Positions 60,079-64,000 of a stretch of DNA of 64,000 nucleotides are shown here, one piece after another. The notes beneath the pieces are model-generated. The model saw nothing but the letters and a program-made list of their open reading frames with translations, made no database searches and was not told where the DNA came from. Both the position numbers and the translations under genes were made by a program. Position 1 is the stretch's first letter, and every line of letters begins with the position of its first letter. Location of the stretch: positions 62,001-126,000 of the forward strand of contig OX595991.1 in the NCBI GenBank assembly GCA_951394045.1. The letters run 5' to 3'. The DNA is from Nitzschia sp. DOCU1. Its lineage: Eukaryota; Bacillariophyta; Bacillariophyceae; Bacillariales; Bacillariaceae.

Positions 60079-63000
60079 CGGCAGATGTCATGCGGGACTA
60101 TCCATTCGCGGAGGGATTGATGCAGCCTTCCATTGGGATCAGAGAACGTGCGGAGGAAATTTCTCCATGACAACCAAGCAGGGGAATATGGACGAGCTTG
60201 ATTGAACAACTCGGTTGTCATGGTGTGGCGGTTAGATGTCATTGAGCCATCCATTATGCCTGGTAGAAGTCTAGTGCCTATTGCATCGGCTATATCTGCG
60301 ATCGTTATCACCTGGAGAAAGCGACGGCAGCTGTTGATGCGATCCAGAACTCGGTCGGAGTATCCTTGGGAAATAGCCAGTTCCATCAGGTATTTATCGC
60401 GTTGGCGTAGCAGTGGTGGAACGATGTCGCTCTCAGGTGGGAGGTGGATGCTGGTATGGATGGAGGCAAGAAACTCGGTCACCGAGTTGATCCATGCCGC
60501 AGGATGACAGGGTGTGGCTTTGGATGGATTTGTCCACAGAAAGTCGGATGTGCCGACATAGGCTTGTGCCCAACTTAACGCTATGCGTAGCAGACGACCC
60601 GGCTGGCCAGATGGAGAGCGGAGATGTTTCACAGCCATTAGAATTTGAAGTAATCCTTGTTCGATATATAATCGTCTGAAGCCTGCGCCTCCAAAGTGGA
60701 GTGGTGCATACCGAATAGCCAGATGCATGTGGCTATTGAACCCGCTGTTGCGGACTATAACTTGCATGAAGCGGTTTTGAATGTCGTCGCAGTCGGCGGC
60801 CCGAAGGCAGGTAATCGGAAATGGATAGGTCATGGACGGTAGATACATACTGACATAGTAGGTCCGGGCTTCGCTGACTGTCAGGACATTGCAAGTGATG
60901 ATGTTGGCTTCCTTATCGCTTTTCTGCTGTAGATGTTTCTTTTGCGTTGCCATGCGATTGGCAGGATTCACGTGGCATCCTAAGGTTTTGTGGGACTCGT
61001 AGTTAGATTTTTGCCTGACTTGGGATGGAATTAGCCCGTTGAATAATGTGATAGGTGGGGCAGTGCGTCCCGCCTTCAAGAATGGTGTACCATCATTACG
61101 CCACTCGCTCTGGATGAGATGAAACGAACACTTCGAGATTTCCAAGGCACCCCCTGAGGACCACAATAAATTATTCCACGTCTGGGCGTCGTGTCGCATG
61201 CGCTCGCAGAGCTCATCTGCGCTAGGTTGAACGTCGGCACAAAAATCATTTACTCGCTGAGTGCAGTCGTCCACAAATCCTACCATATGAATGGTAAGCG
61301 CATTCTTCCCGTTGTGAGACACGAACGTGGCGCCATTGGTAACAGATGCAAATGCGTCGAATAATACAGAGCAGATGAAGCACCAAATCTGCGGTGAATT
61401 TCCGGAACCTTGACCCGTGCCATGAATCGGAAAGGCATGGCAGTGCTGATACCACCCCGACGATATACCTAGGCTGGTTTTCAATTTGAATTTGGCCTCC
61501 TGCAGGGTATTGGCATTGACCAGTACCACGTGCCTTGCCATGCCCATCCGACGACTTGCAATGGACGCGATAGCGGCAAGGATCCTGTCATAACAAGATG
61601 TGGCGTCCAGATCGAAATTTATACCGGATTTCATGGACGTCATGTAGATGTCGTTTTGAAGAACTTCCAGGAAGACTGGTTCATGTGCAGACCGCCCTGC
61701 GCGGCTGCCGTAGAGACCGTCATTCAGCAACGCGTTATCTTCCGCATGGTGCATGGATTGCCTCCATTTCACCGCTAGTAATAAATTGTAATCTGCTTCG
61801 TAGAGGTGGATCACGCGAAGTCGGTGGATTTTCGGGTCACCAGCGTCTTTCAGCAACATGACGTTCACTACGGCTGTCCAGCGGTCATAGTGGTATCCGA
61901 ATTTCAAGGCGTATTGCAATAATGCCACATGCGCTTTGATTAAAAATTCCTGACCTGCTTCCACTTCTGCTGCTCGTGGATTGTCTGGAGATAGCCCATG
62001 ATGGCGTACCAAAGCATGGTAGTGTCCGAGATGAATACCACTGGGGGAGGTTGAGGTGGTTTCTGGCCAGTGCTTGATTTTTCCCACGAAGTCTTCGGTA
62101 GTGATGGTTGCCGGTAGCTGGGTGGCTGTCTTTTTGCGCAGGTGATTTATGAACAGCTGTGTCGTTGCATCCAAATCAGAGGCATCAAACTCGCCTGCCA
62201 GAATAAGGTCAGCTGCGGGGCCGTCGCCATTGTACGGAAGTTGGGTGGCGATGCCTTGTGCTGTCAGTGGAGTTCCGGCAGCTTGACCAAAATGGGCACG
62301 GTTGCGATCCAGGAGCAGTCGTTCAATTTCTTCGGGGGCGCGTTCTGTGCGCCAGTGGGCCGCAGACGGCGGGCACTGTTTCGGGTCGACGTTGGGATCG
62401 ATTGGGACGCGCAGGCTAGAGATGCCACCAGCTGAGCCGTCCCGTCGTCGGATAGCTTGAAGTTTTTGATACGTCCGGTGGATCGCTTCGGCTTGTTTCA
62501 ATCGCTGGACAATTCTGGCTTTTCCGTGCTCCTCCAAATGGGCATACATTTTGGCTTTGTCGTCAAGATATTGTTCGCGAAGAAGTGAGGCCTGGTGCCG
62601 TGCATTGCGGAGTTGACGGAGCGCTGCTTGATAACCTGCCCGGGCGTGGGCCAAATCCGGCGGAAGGTCGGCCGGTAGATACGTGTGTTTCTGTTGCCAA
62701 TCCAGGATGACCGCATCATAATTCACATGGGGGTTGCGGAATTTGGACACAATCAATTTCGTGTATCGAATGGTTGCCCATGCTTCAGCAAAGAGGGGGC
62801 TCCATGGTGTACGGTATCCTCGTTTGGCTTTCTTGGCGGCGTGTTTGGCGGCACGTTCCATGTCATGATCCAGACTTTCTGCGAGGCGGTGGTCAGGTGT
62901 CTCTAAATCAATCAAGCGTTGAAGGCGTTCCTGAAAATTGTGGGAATCGAGTTCCTTGATTTTGGCTGTGATATAAGTCGGGATAGCTCCAGGAGTGCGC

Positions 63001-64000
63001 GAATTAAAATCTCGTTTGGAAAATGGAACGATTGGCGACGGTTTATTCCCGAACAAGCGTTGGGTCTCAAAGTCGACAAAGAATCCACGGTGGTCACTGG
63101 TGAGGCGGTATCCGATAGGATCGTAGCCAGCTGCTTGTACGGCTGGAAGCAAGTCAGGTGAAATGAGTGCATAATCAATGCGTTTGTGCCCTGACTGATG
63201 CGTGTTCGGGACTGTGGATGTTCCCAGGCGTGCGCTGAATAGATCGGCAAGCCCACACTCGGAAGCGATTTGCGCCATGCCTGAATTGGCACTGTCAATT
63301 TCCTCATTGAAATCTCCCACCAGGATAATGCGATCTCCATTTTGCTGTTGTTGGTGAATAAATTGCTGCAAGTCCCGAATGAAGGCGTTCCGGGGATTAA
63401 TCCGGGCCAGATCACCCTGAGTGGCGTTCTCTTCCGTGAGGTGACTCACTTGCTGGCTAGCGGCCGTATTTACCCCAGTGGCTGTAGTCTGGCATACTTG
63501 GTATGCCGCAATCACGTTGACCGTGGTTTCGTTGGCGCCGAGCAGCCGGGTGGAAACCCATCTCCCCATGCGGTCCTTGGAGGTATCTTGCACGATACCA
63601 GATGTATCGTGCACAACGAGCATTCCCGTGCCTCCTGGTTTATACGTGCGTGTGGTTTTCCTGGAGCTGGTGCCCGTAACAAAGCGGTGGTGGTCGAAGA
63701 ATCTGCCATTTATCTCTCGTAACTTCTCCCTAACGATGTGGCGGTTCACGTCATGGTTGAGTTCTGTAAAGCAGGAAATATCCGCATGAATTGATGAGAT
63801 GGCCTCACACGTGGCTGGCCAATTCCCTCCTTCTTTATCCCATTTGATCCCATTGAGATTCTGACAATATAACCGTGTGACTGAGCTCGGTTTTTCTTCC
63901 TGCAAAATGTCGCCTATAAACTCGTTATTTTCATAATCAAGTTGAATCATCTCATCCTCGTGCTCGTAATAATCGTCCTCGTCGTCATCGCTTCCATGGG
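60015..64000 (-). CDS. Non-LTR retroelement polyprotein (endonuclease/reverse transcriptase), partial
   Basis: The frame is open from the window edge; the first ATG in view is at 63950, but an acidic stretch (DDDEDDYYEHEDE) continues in frame upstream, so the start is outside. An exonuclease-endonuclease-phosphatase (APE-type) domain comes first: LYCQNLNGIKW, FTELNHD, IILVGDFNEEIDS, and RIDYALISPD with LTSDHRGFFVDF (residues about 25-300 from the ATG). A long helical linker follows. The reverse transcriptase then has INFDLDATSCYDRI (motif A, about 780), GTGQGSGNSPQIW (motif B, about 843) and MVGFVDDCT (motif C, about 892). QGSGNSP and FVDD identify a LINE-like enzyme. The last 20 or so residues (RTKRWSRF to LSAE) are antisense kinase 4, so the natural C-terminus is lost or replaced. 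Confidence 0.85.
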   Translation of the reverse strand, partial: HGSDDDEDDYYEHEDEMIQLDYENNEFIGDILQEEKPSSVTRLYCQNLNGIKWDKEGGNWPATCEAISSIHADISCFTELNHDVNRHIVREKLREINGRFFDHHRFVTGTSSRKTTRTYKPGGTGMLVVHDTSGIVQDTSKDRMGRWVSTRLLGANETTVNVIAAYQVCQTTATGVNTAASQQVSHLTEENATQGDLARINPRNAFIRDLQQFIHQQQQNGDRIILVGDFNEEIDSANSGMAQIASECGLADLFSARLGTSTVPNTHQSGHKRIDYALISPDLLPAVQAAGYDPIGYRLTSDHRGFFVDFETQRLFGNKPSPIVPFSKRDFNSRTPGAIPTYITAKIKELDSHNFQERLQRLIDLETPDHRLAESLDHDMERAAKHAAKKAKRGYRTPWSPLFAEAWATIRYTKLIVSKFRNPHVNYDAVILDWQQKHTYLPADLPPDLAHARAGYQAALRQLRNARHQASLLREQYLDDKAKMYAHLEEHGKARIVQRLKQAEAIHRTYQKLQAIRRRDGSAGGISSLRVPIDPNVDPKQCPPSAAHWRTERAPEEIERLLLDRNRAHFGQAAGTPLTAQGIATQLPYNGDGPAADLILAGEFDASDLDATTQLFINHLRKKTATQLPATITTEDFVGKIKHWPETTSTSPSGIHLGHYHALVRHHGLSPDNPRAAEVEAGQEFLIKAHVALLQYALKFGYHYDRWTAVVNVMLLKDAGDPKIHRLRVIHLYEADYNLLLAVKWRQSMHHAEDNALLNDGLYGSRAGRSAHEPVFLEVLQNDIYMTSMKSGINFDLDATSCYDRILAAIASIASRRMGMARHVVLVNANTLQEAKFKLKTSLGISSGWYQHCHAFPIHGTGQGSGNSPQIWCFICSVLFDAFASVTNGATFVSHNGKNALTIHMVGFVDDCTQRVNDFCADVQPSADELCERMRHDAQTWNNLLWSSGGALEISKCSFHLIQSEWRNDGTPFLKAGRTAPPITLFNGLIPSQVRQKSNYESHKTLGCHVNPANRMATQKKHLQQKSDKEANIITCNVLTVSEARTYYVSMYLPSMTYPFPITCLRAADCDDIQNRFMQVIVRNSGFNSHMHLAIRYAPLHFGGAGFRRLYIEQGLLQILMAVKHLRSPSGQPGRLLRIALSWAQAYVGTSDFLWTNPSKATPCHPAAWINSVTEFLASIHTSIHLPPESDIVPPLLRQRDKYLMELAISQGYSDRVLDRINSCRRFLQVITIADIADAIGTRLLPGIMDGSMTSNRHTMTTELFNQARPYSPAWLSWRNFLRTFSDPNGRLHQSLREWIVPHDICRTKRWSRFSCVKDLVRSLSAE
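60079..64000 (-). mobile_element. LINE-like retroelement inserted in kinase 4 (runs off the window)
   Basis: The left junction is set by loss of kinase homology at about 60078. No poly-A tract, 3' UTR or target duplication is visible at this junction, which is unusual because LINEs usually keep their 3' end. The right end is outside the window. Confidence 0.75.

Noticed and set aside
1..64000. CRISPR arrays, operons or phage modules
   Set aside because: No regularly spaced repeats, no polycistronic layout and eukaryotic introns and targeting signals throughout.

Overview
The window looks like nuclear DNA of a diatom, most likely a pennate one. Long intron-poor ORFs lie on both strands, and the few introns are short (77 to 114 nt) with GT..AG ends. 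One protein begins with a textbook diatom plastid signal (ASAF motif). There is a cluster of PAS-type hybrid histidine kinases, Ser/Arg-rich low-complexity proteins and diatom-type orphan families. Nothing looks prokaryotic: I see no operons, ribosome binding sites, rRNA, tRNA or CRISPR.

Layout. 1.8-5.8 kb: a large STAND-like ATPase. 6.7-7.8 kb: a small protein with an N-myristoylation start and a LURP-one/Tubby-like body. 7.9-14.2 kb: a tandem pair of paralogous five-segment membrane proteins with long disordered N-termini and Cys-rich tails; the second carries two almost identical introns around a 25-nt microexon. 15.1-16.3 kb: a Golgi-type glycosyltransferase-like protein. 16.8-21.4 kb: gene-poor DNA with a broken gene, a possible tiny spliced gene and a diverged duplication that ends in a perfect 82-bp repeat. 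21.6-24.7 kb: a single-pass membrane protein and a plastid protein with two copies of one domain. 27.0-30.0 kb: a HAD phosphatase-like protein and an Mpv17/PMP22 protein. 30-33 kb: mostly empty, ending in a Cys-rich repeat fragment. 33.8-34.7 kb: an N-terminally truncated second HAD copy. 35.0-36.1 kb: a spliced secreted protein.

36.8-60.1 kb is the most structured part. Four related hybrid histidine kinases (two intact, one missing its N-terminus, one cut by a retroelement) are interleaved with two Ser/Arg-rich paralogues that share a SAWxLR / LPPAFR signature and with small orphan-family proteins. The order Ser/Arg-rich gene, then kinase, occurs twice, which suggests segmental duplication. 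A decayed copy of a kinase receiver end and a possible PAS remnant lie between the genes, so the cluster shows both growth and decay.

Two mobile elements sit at the right. A 3.5-kb Tc1/mariner-type DNA transposon (55233-58729) is complete, with TA flanks and inverted repeats of about 218 bp; it carries a DDE transposase and, on the other strand, a coiled-coil protein. From about 60.08 kb to the window edge an endonuclease/reverse-transcriptase retroelement runs on the minus strand and interrupts the fourth kinase.

Functionally the kinases could form a phosphorelay sensor family, but the sequence shows no input or output partner. Any link to the neighbouring orphan families is inference from position only.
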